From contig CM046342.1 of NCBI GenBank assembly GCA_025403435.1, forward strand, positions 18,499,596 to 18,563,595: a DNA stretch of 64,000 nucleotides, written 5' to 3'. The stretch is from Artocarpus heterophyllus. Taxonomy: Eukaryota > Streptophyta > Magnoliopsida > Rosales > Moraceae. Under the pieces are notes generated by a model. The model was not told the origin of the DNA, made no database searches, and saw nothing but the letters and a program-made list of their open reading frames with translations. Below, one piece after another: positions 46,652-60,100 of the stretch; position 1 is the stretch's first letter; each line of letters starts with the position of its first letter. The position numbers and the translations under genes were made by a program.

Positions 46652-49600
46652 ATGTCTAAAAACGCTTTATCATTGATACTTGACAAAAACCAATTAACCG
46701 GTGAGAACTATAACGATTGGAAACGAAACCTGGACATCGTCCTTTCTTTTGAGAAACTGAAATATGTTCTGACAACTCCTTGTCCTCCCGAGCCTACGGG
46801 AGACTCAAGTAATGAGCAATTCCAAGCGTACGACCGCTGGAAAGATGCTAATGATCAGGCCCGCTGCTATGTTATGGCTAGCATGAACAACGTGCTGCAG
46901 GCTCAACATCAAGATTATGAGACTACGAAGCAGATCTTGGATAATCTTGAGGACATGTTTGGAGGCCAAGCCATAACAAAGCGGCAAGGGGCGCTTCGGA
47001 AACTCTTAAACTGTAGACAAAGACCGGGGACATCTGTAAAGGAGCACATGATGTTGTTCATGGGTTACCTCACTGAGGCACAAACCAATGGAGCCGACAT
47101 CGATGCTGAAACTCAGATGACTATGGTCTTTGAGACTCTGTCTAAGGAATTTATTCCGTTTAGAGCTACTTTTAATTTGAGCAATAGACGGGATATGACC
47201 TTGACAGAACTGATGAAACAGTTACAGGAGTTTGAACTGCTGATCAGGGAGTCTCCTGCTGGTGGAGAGGCCAACATGGTAGCTGCTTCTGGTTCCAATT
47301 CTAACTCTGGGAATGGAAAGAAGCAACGGGCCAAAAGTGGGAAGTCTTCTATTCCTGTTGCTACCAAGAGCAAGAAGAAGAAGAAGAAGAACCCAAAGAA
47401 GCTTAAGTGCTTCTTCTGTGGTAAGGTCGGGCATATAAAGAAGTATTGCAAGGACTTCCTTTCCAAGGGAGGTAGGTGTGATCTTTTATATTTAGAAACT
47501 TGTTTGGTTGATGAATCCAGTGACATCTGGGTCATAGATTTCGGTGCAACTAATCATGTTTGTGTTTCTCTGCAGGGATTCGAAGAAACGAGAAGTCTAC
47601 TTCGTGAAGACTTAACGCTTCGGATGGGCGATGGATCCTTGGTCTCAGCGGAAGCAGTGGGAGATGTCCATCTTTACTTTGATAATTTTTGAAATTTAAT
47701 TTTGCGAGATTGTTTTTATGTTCCTAAATTTAAAAGGAATTTAATTTCTGTATCTTCTTTATTTAAAGACTCCTACGTGGTATCTTTTAATGAAAAAGTG
47801 GTGATTCGTAAAAATAAATCTTTTATCTGTTCTGGATGGATGCAAAATAATCTATATTTTATCAAACCTAAGATGGCCTTATTGCTTAATGCTGAGATAA
47901 ATGATAATGACTCTAAAAGACTTAAAACTTCTTACTCTAATAAGACTTATCTTTGGCATTTGCGCCTTGGCCATATTAACCTGAATAGGATTCAAAGGTT
48001 AGTAAGGGATGGACCTTTAAGTCACTTAAAGGTGGAATCTATACCTCAATGTGAGTCTTGTTTAGAGGGTAAAATGACCAAAAGACCATATGGGTCTAAG
48101 GGCAATAGGGCCGAAGGGTTTCTAGAACTAGTGCATAGTGATGTTTGTGGACCGATGAACATCCAGGCGCGAGGAGGGTATGAGTACTTCGTCACTTTCA
48201 TTGACGACCACTCAAGATATGGGTATGTGTACCTAATGCACCACAAAAGTGAAACTTATGATAAGTTCAGGGAGTTTCGGGCTGAAGTGGAAAAGCAATT
48301 GGGTAAACCCATAAAGGCACTTCGATCTGATCGAGGTAGGGAATACCTTTCTGATGAGTTCTTGGGACACTTGTTAGAGAATGGGATTCTATCCCATTTG
48401 ACTGCGCCGGGTACTCCACAGCAAAATGGCGTAGCGGAGAGAAGGAATAGGACTTTGTTGGACATGATTCGGTCCATGATGAGTTATTCATCATTGCCTT
48501 TATCCTTTTGGGGATATGCATTACAAACCGCATGTTATCTTTTGAACAATGTGCCTTCAAAATCGGTCCCTAAAACTCCTCACGAGTTGTGGACAAGGCG
48601 GAAGACATCCTTAAACCATATTCGCATATGGGGATGTCCAGCTCATGTCCTGTTTAAGGATCCGAATAAGTTGGAAGCACATTCAGAAGTTTGCGTGTTT
48701 GTAGGATATCCAAAAGGGACTAAAGGGGGTTATTTTTATAACCCAAAGGAAAATAAAGTCGTGGTTTCAACTAATGCAACTTTCCTTGAGGAGAGTTACA
48801 TGAACGACTTTAAACCTCGAAGCAAAGTGGTGCTTGAGGAGTTGAGGGGTGATCCGTTTACTCTGGAGGTTCCGAATGAAACCATTCCGATCGGTGTAGA
48901 AAAACCAAACACACCTGAACAACAACCTCAGGGGCTTCGGCGTAGTGGGAGGATCGGGCGTCAACTTGAGAGGTATATGTTCAATGGGGAGGTCTTTTTG
49001 GCTGAACTAGATGAACATGACAGGGATCCTTATACTTACGTAGAAGCTATGGAGGATGTTGATTCAAGACTCTGGACAGAGGCCATGAACATAGAGATGA
49101 AGTCTATGGCGACTAATCGGGTCTAGGAGCTTGTGGATCTTCCCGAAGGGGTAAAACTCATAGGGTGTAAATGGATCTACAAGAGGAAAAGAGGAGTGGA
49201 TGGAAAGGTCGAAACCTTTAAGGCTAGACTAGTAGCTAAGGGTTATACGCAAAAGGAAGGAATCGATTATGAGGAAACCTTTTCGCCTGTAGCCATGCTT
49301 AAGTCCATCCGGATTCTCTGTCCATAGCTGCCGCTCTCGACTACGAGATTTGGCAGATGGATGTCAAGACGGCTTTTCTGAATGGCTATCTTGATGAATC
49401 TATTTATATGGAACAACCAGATGGGTTCAAGGTAGCAAGTCAAGAGGGTAAGGTTTGTAAGCTGCTAAAGTCTATTTATGGACTTAAGCAGGCTTCTCAT
49501 TCTTGGAACATAAGATTTGATCAAGTGATCAAGACTTATGGGTTCTCACAAAATGTGGATGAACCATGTGTTTACAAACACATTAAGAATGGGAAGGTGG

Positions 49601-50604
49601 TTTTTCTACTACTCCATGTAGATGACATTCTGCTAATTGGCAATGACGTTGGGGCACTGTCATCGGTCAAATTATGGTTGACCAAGCAGTTTGACATGAA
49701 GGACTTAGGTGAGGCTAATTTTGTTCTCGGTATCCAGATCTTTCGGGATAGGAAGAACAAAATGATAGCTTTGTCACAGGCCAGCTACATAGATAAAATT
49801 CTCAGGAGGTTTGCAATGCAAGATTCCAAGAAAGGTGGGCAACCATCTAGGTCTGGAATTACTCTTTCTAAGAAAGACTCTCCAAAGTCTTATGAAGAAA
49901 GAGAATACATGAAGAAGGTACCTTATGCTTCGGCAGTGGGTAGTCTCATGTATGCCATGCTTTGCACTCGACCGGATATTAGCTATGCGGTTGGGATTGT
50001 GAGTCGATTTCAGGCGGATCCAGGACCGAACCATTGGGTTGCGGTAAAGCATATTTTCAAGTACCTGAGAAGGACTCAAGGGTATATGCTTGTGTATTCG
50101 GGTGAGGATTTAACTCCTCTAGGATACACTGATTCGGATTTTCAATCCTGCCTGGATTCTAGGAAATCGACTTCGGGGTTTGTGTTTACTCTAGGTGGCG
50201 GTGCCATCAGTTGGAGAAGTACGAAGCAAGATTGCACTTCGGATTCAACGATGGAGGCCGAGTATGTGGCGGCTAGTGATGCTTCGAAAGAAGCAGTGTG
50301 GCTCCGCAAGTTCCTTGGGGATCTTGAGGTAGTTCCTGGTATGGATAAGGCGGTATCACTGTACTGTGATAACAGTGCGGCGGTAGCTAATGCTAAGGAA
50401 CCAAGATTTCACAAGAAGAGTAAACATATTGATCGGAAGTATCATGTGATAAAGGACTTCGTTGAGAGCGGGCATGTCACGGTGTGCAAGATCGCGTCAG
50501 AGGACAATTTAGCTGATCCATTCACAAAGACACTTACTGGGAGAGTCTTCGAGAGGCATGTGGAAGCTATGGGGATGCGAAATTTGCTGTATTTACTCAC
50601 TTAG
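46652..50604 (+). pseudogene. Element A gag-pol polyprotein with two stops and one frameshift
   Basis: gag starts MSKNALSLIL at 46652. Domains: gag core; lysine-rich stretch; zinc knuckle CFFCGKVGHIKKYC (about residue 252); protease DFGA (the usual DSGA has Phe for Ser); integrase zinc region (HLRLGH, CESC), integrase core ([21 protein letters not shown]); integrase C-terminus; RT ([21 protein letters not shown] in place of YVDD); RNase H (TMEAEYVAA, LYCDNSAA) and the usual tail. Breaks: TGA at 47690-47692, TAG at 49124-49126, and a one-base loss near 49319 in the RT fingers. Apart from these it is collinear and close to full length, so it died recently. Confidence 0.93.
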
Positions 50605-50607
50605 TGC

Positions 50608-50618
50608 AAGTGGGAGAT
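50608..50618 (+). other. Polypurine tract, element A
   Basis: CAAGTGGGAGAT-type tract immediately before the 3' LTR. Confidence 0.85.
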
Positions 50619-52632
50619 TGTTAGACATGTATGCTCTAAGGAGTAAAAATGTAATACGTTTTTGGAGACATTTTTGTCAATAAAGAATTTATTCATTTAT
50701 ATATACCAAATATTTTCCTCTTTACGTTCATATTTGTTGAATGTATGATAAGCAAACAATAGTCTGAGACTGTCAATCTAAACCTTAAGAATTGGCTATA
50801 TGATGGGATGATTATACAGAAGACACAATTCTTAGGGTGATGGTCTAAAACATATGATCCGCAATCGAGGGAATAAAGTTGGGTGCTTTATTCATGTAAA
50901 GATTGTTATGTTGTCTATATCCCTTTTGGGAGATGGTTTGTCTTGACCATCGGAGTTGGACTCCATGAATAGAAACATTGGCACGTTGTCATAGGTGACA
51001 ATGTGTTGGATCGGGACATAAAGTGAATTGATTTGGATTAATAATTCTGTCTTGGCAAATCGATTCACTTTAGACAATCATTTGTATTGTATCTTAATCC
51101 TGAGATGAATAATGGGCCCGTTGTCTCGACTTGTGTCTTTTGATGTACCAATGGGTGACTCCCACATCTCTATAGTGGCATGCATGCCGGTACGTTGGAG
51201 GCATGACTCTTGATAGCGTAGACTTGTTATTCATAGATATGGAATCCATAGCTCCTCTTTAGGAGTAATGATATCCTCTTATATGCGTTGCCCTGTAATT
51301 GAAAAACTGGAGCGCTCAACCATTTGGATACATAGGTGTAACCGAATGGTATACTATCTTTGGATGGTAAGTTTTCTAATGGTGAGACAATGGAACGTAA
51401 GATAAAAATAATCGGGAAGGTAAGACAGAATTTGTCCTTAAGCCGATTATGGATGATCATATAGGGATGCGATACACTATGATATGTCATGGAGACTTAG
51501 CTACACGAGCTTCGTAATTCTATAAAGTTCGAGAGTGCAGCTCCAAGCTTTTAGTGGAGTAGCGTTGGAGTTGATAATTATGAAATGTATATCTGGGATA
51601 TTGGGTTTCATAATTATCATGAGCTTGAACTTTATAGGTCCATTTTGGTCCCCTTTGCTAGCTAACAAAATCCTGTAACGACACGGCGTGCTTTTCCAAT
51701 AATTGGTGACTTATGTCGGATTTATCAGATTGGTTTAAAATTTATAAGAATCAAATAATTCATGTCTGTTTATCGGTTGAATTAATTATGTAAGAAAATT
51801 AGTTCAAGATGAACTTGTTGAATTATTGCGTTCGGATAATTCTTGTCTGTTTATTGGTTGTTTTAATTTTGGACAATTAAAACAAGATAAACTTGTAGAA
51901 TTATTGTGAATTGATTTATTTTCTTAGAGATTATCTTGATAAAGTTTGTTTTGATCAGATATCTTTTCTATTGGGCTATTTGAATCAAAACTGAGACTTT
52001 ATCCTTTAGGATCTCGGGTGGAAAATAAAAGATTCGCGGAGATTTTTTCTCGGCAGTTTGGCCTGCCGGATGACGTGTTCGGCCTGCCTATCAGAAAGTT
52101 CGGCCTGCCGACCGACAACAGTTAAGATTACGCGTTTTCACGCGGATCTTATCAGATATTGATCCGAACTTGATTCTGTTTCAATTTTTTGAGACCTAAT
52201 CTGATATGGACTGACCCTAGGACCAATAGGTATAAAAAGGGAGTGAGTCTAATGATTTACTCAGATCAATTTTGAGAGATTAAGAGTGATACTCTTCTAG
52301 TGAGCATCTGAAAACTCCCTAAGAGATTTTGTTCACAAATCACGAACACTAGCTTTGGGTTCTCTCTGTTCGTTGGAAGGAGAGTCACCGGTGGAAGAGC
52401 TGTACGTGTGAGCCCACACTCACTCCGGTTGTGGATAGAGAATAGCAAAGAAGACCAGTTGGTTGAGGCTCTTCTAGAACGTTACTTCTCTACACAGGTC
52501 GCGGAGGTTCTCCGGCACACTGAGGTTAGTAAGATCTGTTTAATTTATACATATAACATGTCAAACTTGTATTTTGGAAAATACTCTGATGAAAAATTTA
52601 AAAAAATTCCGCTGCGCACTTTGTTTCCAACA
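50619..52632 (+). repeat. 3' LTR of element A
   Basis: Same structure as the 5' LTR but lacks a 22-bp unit of the GGCCTGCCGAAC cluster, leaving fewer units (about 52058-52115). Contains TCGGCCTGCCGA at 52100-52111. Confidence 0.95.
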
Positions 52633-53689
52633 AAAAATTCATTGTTTATTTTCATTTTTATTTTCATGTGATGATTGTGATAACATGTTCATGCATGATA
52701 ACATGTCATCTAGGAAAGTGCCCACTTATAGTTATTGTAACATGACATGCATATGCTTAGCATATTATTTTTATAATGGAGTTTATAAAATGATTTAATA
52801 TGTGTTAGCATTAATTTAATGAGATTAAATTAATTAGGTTGGTTTTATAGAATCTTAATTTATTAATCAACCAAATAATGTGAATTTAGTTTTAATAGTT
52901 AAGACTTGGTAAAATTCATACTAATTCTAAGTTATCTAATTTTAAATTGTTTAATTTTTGGTAACTTAGACAATTCATAATAAATTTAGATTTTTAGAAA
53001 ATCTGGTACTTTATTTAAGTGTAAATAGAATGAGATTCTATTAACACATAATATAATCTAGTAATTAAAAAATTGTTTTTATCTACTAGAATTATGAAAC
53101 ATATGATGTTTTATAAGATAAAACACATCTTTTAAAATAATGAGTGGGAGAAGGTAATATGACAATATAACCTGCGGTCTCCACTATTAGTACAACACCG
53201 TGAGATTTAGGTGGCGCCTCGCGACGCTTTGATTTCGTCCTCCCTAAGGAGGGTGTCCATTTAAATCAATATCAAGGTTGGCTTCCTTGAGATAGGATTT
53301 TATAATGTATTTCAAAATTGACCTACCCTACGGCGGCAATTTTGAGTTAAGTTGTTAAAATCTAAAATAGTTAGTTACACTCATAAAGACATAATTAAAT
53401 TGTTAATTATATCTTGACCAAAATAAATGGTTATTAATAAATATAGAAAATATGAGATATTTTGAATATATTTATTAATTGAGAATGTCTCAATTCAATT
53501 CATAAATAATTTGACCTACCCTACGGCGACACTTTATTTATTAAAATTGAATAATCGTGGAATTAGTAAAATATTTTTTTGTGTTTTTCATATGCATCAT
53601 GCATCACGTTTACTATTCCAAAACATATATTTATGATGTTTATGCAACCATTTTAATTTATGCTATTTTATTTATTTATTACAGCAACG

Positions 53690-56600
53690 ATGTCTAATCC
53701 AATCATCGCCATTCTCTCAACTGAAAAATTAACCGGAGATAATTTTGTCAAGTGGAAGAGTAATATGAACATTATACTAATTTGCGAAAGTTACAAGTTT
53801 GTCCTGACGGAGGAATGTCCTCTAGAGCCTGCTGCCAATGCTCCTCGTAATGTACGGGAAACATATGATCGTTGGATTCAGGCAAACAACAAGGCCCGCT
53901 GTTTTCTTTTGGCTGGGATGTCTGACGTGCTTAGGATGAAGCACGAAAGCATGGAGACTGCTTATGAGATAATGCAGTCTCTGCAAGACATGTTTGGTAA
54001 ACCTTCTGAAAAGGCACGCCACGAAGCCGTTAAGGCAGTAATGAATGCAAAAATGAAGGCAGGGATTTGAGTCAGAGAACATGTTCTCAACATGGTTAAC
54101 TATCTCCATGAGACCGAGGTCAACGGGCTATGATAGATGAAGCCACACAGGTGGGGATGATTTTAGAAACCCTCTCCCCTGCGTTCCTTCAGTTCAAAAG
54201 CAACTGAAATATAACATGATTGAGTTGCTTAATGAGCTTCAAACCTTCGAGTCTATTTCCAAAGAAAAGACTAAAGAAGCTGAGGCAAATATTGCAGAAG
54301 CTCAACCCTCCTCTTCTGCCCAAAAGAATAAGAAGAGGAAGGGGACTGAAGGAAGTGGTAAGTCTAAGAATGGAGGGCAACCTAAGAAGAACAAAAGCAA
54401 CAACAACAAAAAGAGCTCCAACCAAAAGAAGCCTAAAGGAAAATGTTTCCACTACGGCGTAGTTGGGCACTGGAAGAGAAACTGCAAGAAGTATCTTCAG
54501 GAGCTCAAAGAAAAGAAGAACAACGGTAAATCAGATTTACTCGTTTTAGAAGCTTGTTTAGTTGAAGATGATACTTCACCTTGGATAATTGATTCAGGGG
54601 CAACTAACCATGTTTTGTTCTTCTTTGCAGATGCTTAGTTCTTCAAGGGAGCTTGCCGACGGGGAACAAACTATGAGAGTGGGAACGGGAGAGGTTGTTT
54701 CGGCAAGAGTAGTGGGAGTTGTTAAACTTTATTTTAGAAATAAGTTTTTAATTTTAGATAATGTTTATTACATTTCTTATTTTGGCAAAAATTTGATTTC
54801 TGTTTCCAGGTTGTTTGAACAAATGTTTAATGTTTCTTTTAATAATAATTATGTTAATATTTCTAGAAATGGTTTGGATATTTGTTCTGTGCATCTGGAA
54901 AATGGGCTTTACACCTTAAGGCCCAACGAAAAAGCACTGCTCAATACCGAAATGTTCAAAGTTGAACAACCTAAACCCAAGAAGCAAAAGATTTCTTCTA
55001 ATAATGAAACATACCTATGGCACCTTAGATTAGGTCACGTCAACCTTGACAGAATTAACAGACTGGTAAAGGAAGGTCCTTTAAAAGAGCTAAAAGTTAG
55101 TTTTCTACCAGTTTGTGAATCTTGTCTTGAAGGTAAAATGACTAAGAGGCCTTTCTCTACAAAAGGTGAAAGGCCCAAGGAACCACTTGAGCTAATACAT
55201 TCAGACGTCTGTGGTCCAATGAATGTACAAGCCCGTGGTGGTTACGAATATTTCGTCACATTTATTGACGATTATTCAAGGTATGGTTACATATACCTAA
55301 TGCAAAGGAAATCTGAAACTTTTGGAAAGTTCAAAGAATTCCAAGCGGAAGCTGAAAAGCAATTAGGAAAGACGGTGAAGAGTCTTCGATCTGATCGAGG
55401 AGGAGAATACCTTGATACTGAATTCAAGGACTATATGATAGAATATGGTATTCTATCACAACTCACCACACCTGGAACACCACAACAAAATGGTGTTGCA
55501 GAGAGAAGAAATAGAACGTTGCTTGATATGGTGAGATCCATGCTCAGCTACTCATCATTACCTACTTCATTTTGGGGATATGCACTACAAACTGCAGTAT
55601 ATCTTCTAAACATAGTTCCATGTCTATTTCAAAAACACCTTTAGAGTTATGGAATGGTCGCAAACCTAGTATGCGACATATCCGTATATGGGGGTGTCCA
55701 GCACATGTGTTGAAAGGTAAGACTGGGAAGTTGGAACCACGTTCTGAAGTATGCTTATTTGTGGGATACCCAAAGGGAACAAGGAGAGGTTTGTTTTATA
55801 GTCCACAGCATAAGAAAGTATTTGTATCGACAAATGCCACTTTTCTCGAGAATGATTATATGACAAACTATAAACCTCGTAGCAAAATTGTACTTAAAGA
55901 GTTACTTTCTGATCAGATCAGACCGCAACTGACAACTGTTGTCGAAGGACAAAATGAGGAGACCGCATCTTCCTATCAGAATGTCATACCACCTCGACGT
56001 AGTGGGAGGGTTGTGAGACCACCTGCTCGCTACAGGGAACTTGGAGAAGCAAATGTTGCTATCTCTGATAATGGTGAAGATGATCCATTGACATATCATA
56101 ATGCAATGGAAGTTTCTGAGAAGGAAAAATGGCTGGAGGCTATGAACCTTGAAATGGAGTCCATGTACTCCAATTCAGTCTGGGATCTTGTAGACCTACC
56201 TGAAGGGATAAAACCCATAGGGTGCAAATGGATTTACAAGAAGAAAAGAGGAGTGGATGGGAAAGTTGAGACTTTCAAAGCTAGGCTTGTGGCAAAGGGT
56301 TATACCCAAAAGGAGGGAGTTGACTATGAAGAAACTTTCTCGCCTGTAGCTATGCTTAAATCCATTTGGATTCTTTTATCCATTGCTGCTTGTCTTGATT
56401 ATGAGATATGGCAAATGGATGTCAAGACTACCTTTTTGAATGGCTATCTTGAGGAAAGCATCTATATGATGCAAAGCATCTATATGATGCAACCAGAAGG
56501 GTTTGTAGTCAAAGGTCAAGAGCAAAAAGTTTGCAAGTTGCAGAGGTCCATCTATGGACTCAAGAAAGCTTCAAGATCTTGGAACTTGAGATTTGATGAA

Positions 56601-57677
56601 GCGATCAAATCTTATGGTTTCGATCAAAATATTGATAAACCTTGTGTTCACAAGTACATCAAAGATAAGAAGGTGGTCTTCTTGGTTCTTTATGTAGATG
56701 ATATCCTACTCATTGGGAATGATGTAGGTGTATTATCTGATGTAAAGAAATGGCTCGCCAGCAATTTCCAAATGAAAGATTTAGGAGAAGCAAGTTATGT
56801 TCTTGGAATCCAACTCATAAGAGATCGCAAGAACAAACTGTTGGCTCTGTCTCAGGCATCGTATATCGATAAGGTGCTTATCAGATTTTCGATGCAAAAC
56901 TCCAAGAAAGGTAATTTGCCTACACGTCATGGAGTTTATCTTTCAAAAGAGCAGTGTCCTAAGACACCTCAAGAGGAAGAAAATATGAGACGGGTACCCT
57001 ATGCATCTGTAGTAGGAAGTCTAATGTATGTCATGTTGTGTACAAGACCTGACATTTGCTATGCGGTGGGTATAGTCAGTCGGTATCAATCCAACCCAGG
57101 ATTAGATCATTGGGTAGTGGTTAAACATATTCTCAAGTATCTTAGGAGAACGAGAAACTATATGCTAGTTTATTCTGGTGAGAATTTGATTCCCATTGGA
57201 TACACTGATTCTGATTTTCAATCAGACAAAGACACACGTAAATCTACATCTGGATCAGCGTTTACTTTTGGTGGTGGAGCCATAGTTTGGAGAAGCATCA
57301 AACAATCTTGTATTGTTGATTCAACTGTGGAAGCAGAATATGTGGCTGCTTGTGAAGCAGCTAAAGAAGCTGTTTGGCTCCGTAAGTTCTTAAATGATTT
57401 GGAAGTAGTTCTAGACATGGATAAACCACTCATACTGTATTGTGACAACAGTGGTGCAGTGGCAAATTCAAGAGAACCTAGAAGCCACAAAAGAGGAAAG
57501 CATATAGAAAGAAAACATCATTTGATTAGAGAGATAGTGCATCGAGGCGATGTGGAAGTTGTGAAGATAGCGTCGGAAAACAACCTTGCCAACCCTTTCA
57601 CCAAGTCGTTACCTGCAAAGAGCTTTGAGGGACACTTGGAAGGCTTAGGTCTTAGAAACATGTCTCACCTGCTTTAG
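53690..57677 (+). pseudogene. Element B gag-pol polyprotein, broken by a stop and frameshifts
   Basis: gag starts MSNPIIAILS at 53690. Domains: gag core; zinc-knuckle-like FHYGVVGHWKRNC, with Tyr replacing the second Cys (about 54450-54490); protease WIIDSGATNHV (54580-54612); integrase zinc region, core ([21 protein letters not shown]); RT (AFLNGY is TFLNGY here, YVDD at about 56695); RNase H (TVEAEYVAA, LYCDNSGA). Breaks: TGA at 54068-54070; frame changes near 54128 and 54204 in gag; one extra T after the protease motif (about 54612); an indel near 55620 at the integrase C-terminus. The stretch 55653-57677 is fully open. An 18-bp direct duplication repeats SIYMMQ in RT (about 56458-56493). 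Confidence 0.93.
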
Positions 57678-57679
57678 GG

Positions 57680-57691
57680 TAAGTGGGAGAT
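57680..57691 (+). other. Polypurine tract, element B
   Basis: TAAGTGGGAGAT directly before the 3' LTR. Confidence 0.85.
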
Positions 57692-59643
57692 TGTTGGGCT
57701 TGGTGCCCTAAAAGCTGTGACATTGTACATATTGTTAATAAATAAATAAAATAACATTTATTATTATTTTGGTTGATTATATGTATTATGAATACATTTA
57801 TAAACATCAAGAAAATTTCATGATTATTTATGTGACTATAAATTTAGCATATAAATGTTATTTTCTTAGGGATAAAATTTATAGATAATAATCTAAATAG
57901 TCCGTAATAATTAATTAAAGTTTGGGATCTTTAATTAAAAATTACAAGTACCGTCCAATCTCATCTAAAATGAAATAGTCATTATCCGGACTATTAATGT
58001 AGAGACATTAGGTTGGAGGTACTTTATATAATGAGATTATATAGGACTGGACCAGATAAATTATGAATCTCTAATAATCATCCGTTACAAATAGAGTATT
58101 CAAATTTATCACTACGATGATCATATATTTGACAGTCTTAATCCTGAGTATTTATTAGACTCCTATTTATTACATTATGTTTTTTGACTTGCGTGGTAAG
58201 ATTTGTCTAAGCACAGATTATAACTTAGCATATTAGAAACATAAAGTAATAAATGGCTGGGAATAATATTATACAGATATGGAATCCATTCCTTCCCTAT
58301 GGAAGTTAGAAAAATAGTTCTCTTGAGTGATAATTCAAGGTTTGAACAATAGAGCGCTCGTTCATAATAAGATTATGAATTAATTGTTCATTAGAGAATT
58401 ATTGGAACTCAAGGATAAAGATGTAATAAGAGAGGTGAACGGAAATTGAACCTAGCTCTTATTATGAACTATTTATGGAGGACTGAGTTATATGTAATGA
58501 TTATATCAATGGACTACTCATTAATTTTCTTTGAGTAATTTCACTGTAATCTCAAGAGTTCAGTTTCAGGTTTTTAGTGGAGTAACACTGAAACTAATAA
58601 ATTTGGCACATTAATTAAAGAGTTTGACTAAATGTCAAATTTATTGGAGCTTGGGTTATAGGTCCATAGGTCCCCAATACCACATCTGTAACACTATATT
58701 GGATTTTTACATAGAATGAATTATACATGTTTAATTCAGAATTTTTGAACTCTGAATTAATTTTTTTACACTTGAATTATTAACATGACACAGAAAAATG
58801 TTCTCTGTGACACATAATGTAATGTGATAAATGTTATCACATTTAACTGAGCATTAGTTAATTAATTGATTATTGTTAAAATCTATTCTTAAATAAATGT
58901 GATTTATTTTTGAATTGAGATTTATATATATATATGGTTTTGAACCAAATCTTTTTTTTATATATATATGATTTTGTAATATATTAATATATATATATAT
59001 ATATTAATATAATATTATTAAAAAAAAAAGGTGCAGGCGTGAACCTTTCACATTTCACTTATATATATATATATATATGTATATATATAAACCGAATCAC
59101 ATGTTGTGATTCGGTCAAAGTCAAAAAAAAAAAACTTTATGTAAACTTACGAATAAGGATTCGGGAAACAAAACAAAAAGAAAGAAGAAAACGGAAAAGA
59201 AAAGAAGAAAAAGGAAAGGAAAAGAAAAAGGAAAGAAAAAATTACTAATGGCTCAGTTATAACAAGGGAGAGATAATAGTTATCTCAGTAATTTTTATTC
59301 ACATAAGTTTTAGAGAGAAAAAACTGAGAGTTCTTCTCTAAAGAAAAAGGTCTGCTATCTCATGTGTTGAGTACATAGCAGATTCAGATAAGTGTGAGGA
59401 AAATTCATTCTTGCAGTTTGACGTCCACTCGTCTTTCCATTGGTGTGGAGGCCTGGTTTGGAAGATCATGGTGTCAAAGAGGACAGCTAGGATACTCTGA
59501 TAGTCTTCAAAAGGTTAGTAAAAATTCATAAAGCTTTCTGTAATTAAAATTATATATCTATTCCCGATAAACAAAGTTTTCAGAAAATTTTTATTTTTCA
59601 ACGATCCGTTCCTTCCGCTGCATTTCATGTTTTAATTCCAACA
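57692..59643 (+). repeat. 3' LTR of element B
   Basis: 1952 bp. The hairpin recurs at 59091-59115 and the purine-rich strand at about 59165-59240. The TATA box has become TATAACAAG (near 59260). Confidence 0.94.
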
Positions 59644-59648
59644 AAACT

Positions 59649-60022
59649 TTGGTATGAAATCGGACATTGTGCCACCTCGAGAATTCAATATTCACATATC
59701 TGAGCACAAAACCTAGCCAGATACGAAACAGGAAGGAAAACAACAATTAAATAAACTATTGAACATGAATGAAAGCTGAAGAAAAGGAAAACTGAAATTT
59801 GACAGAGTGAAACTCAATTCCTCTGATTACACTGTAGCTCGCTTACATGTTGAGTTTATATACTCGAGCATTTGTGAAGTTAAAATTAATTTACAAAACA
59901 GAAATCTAACTGATTACCAGAAGTAAACTAATTGAAATAGTTATGTACAACTCAACCTATAACCGAATAACTCACCATAATTAACTGACTAACTAACTAA
60001 CTAAGATATTATGTATTGTAAA
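59649..60022 (-). repeat. Probable solo copia LTR remnant
   Basis: On the minus strand CATCTTGAGCGGGAG (60023-60037) looks like a copia polypurine tract and is followed by an LTR-like run with a TATA box (GAGTATATAAAC, near 59860). Termini are not clear; element B inserted at its left side. Confidence 0.35.
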
Positions 60023-60100
60023 ACTCCCGCTCAAGATGGATTATAAATACCCTTTACAGCCATCCTGGATAGCAATAGGAACAAAGAGGAAGCAGGCAAG

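Larger units (their letters stand above)
42996..52632 (+). mobile_element. Ty1/copia element A, complete, nested in element B
   Basis: 9637 bp: LTRs 42996-45032 (2037 bp) and 50619-52632 (2014 bp), flanked by AAAAA at 42991-42995 and 52633-52637. The LTRs differ by about 35 substitutions by eye (near 2%) plus one 22-bp length difference. gag-pol is nearly whole but carries two stops and one frameshift. Confidence 0.95.
42475..53689 (+). other. Leader of element B, interrupted by element A
   Basis: Non-coding sequence at 42475-42990 and 52638-53689 between the primer site and the gag ATG at 53690. It contains two CCTACCCTACGGCGRC motifs (near 53324 and 53515) and ends in TTTATTTATTACAG (53671-53684), an acceptor-like sequence just before the gag start. 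It has no coding content of its own. Confidence 0.6.
40537..59643 (+). mobile_element. Ty1/copia element B, complete, split by element A
   Basis: 5' LTR 40537-42460, 3' LTR 57692-59643, target duplication AAACT at 40532-40536 and 59644-59648. Element A (42996-52632) lies in its leader; without A and its duplication B is about 9.47 kb. The LTRs differ by a few percent including an extra TTTGGGATCTTTAATTAA-like block in the 3' LTR (near 57920). The gag-pol frame has a stop and several frameshifts. Confidence 0.95.

Noticed and set aside
54600..54640. Intron in element B ending TTCTTTGCAG
   Set aside because: The region aligns base for base with element A coding sequence (NHVC...LQ); one extra T explains the frame change better than splicing.
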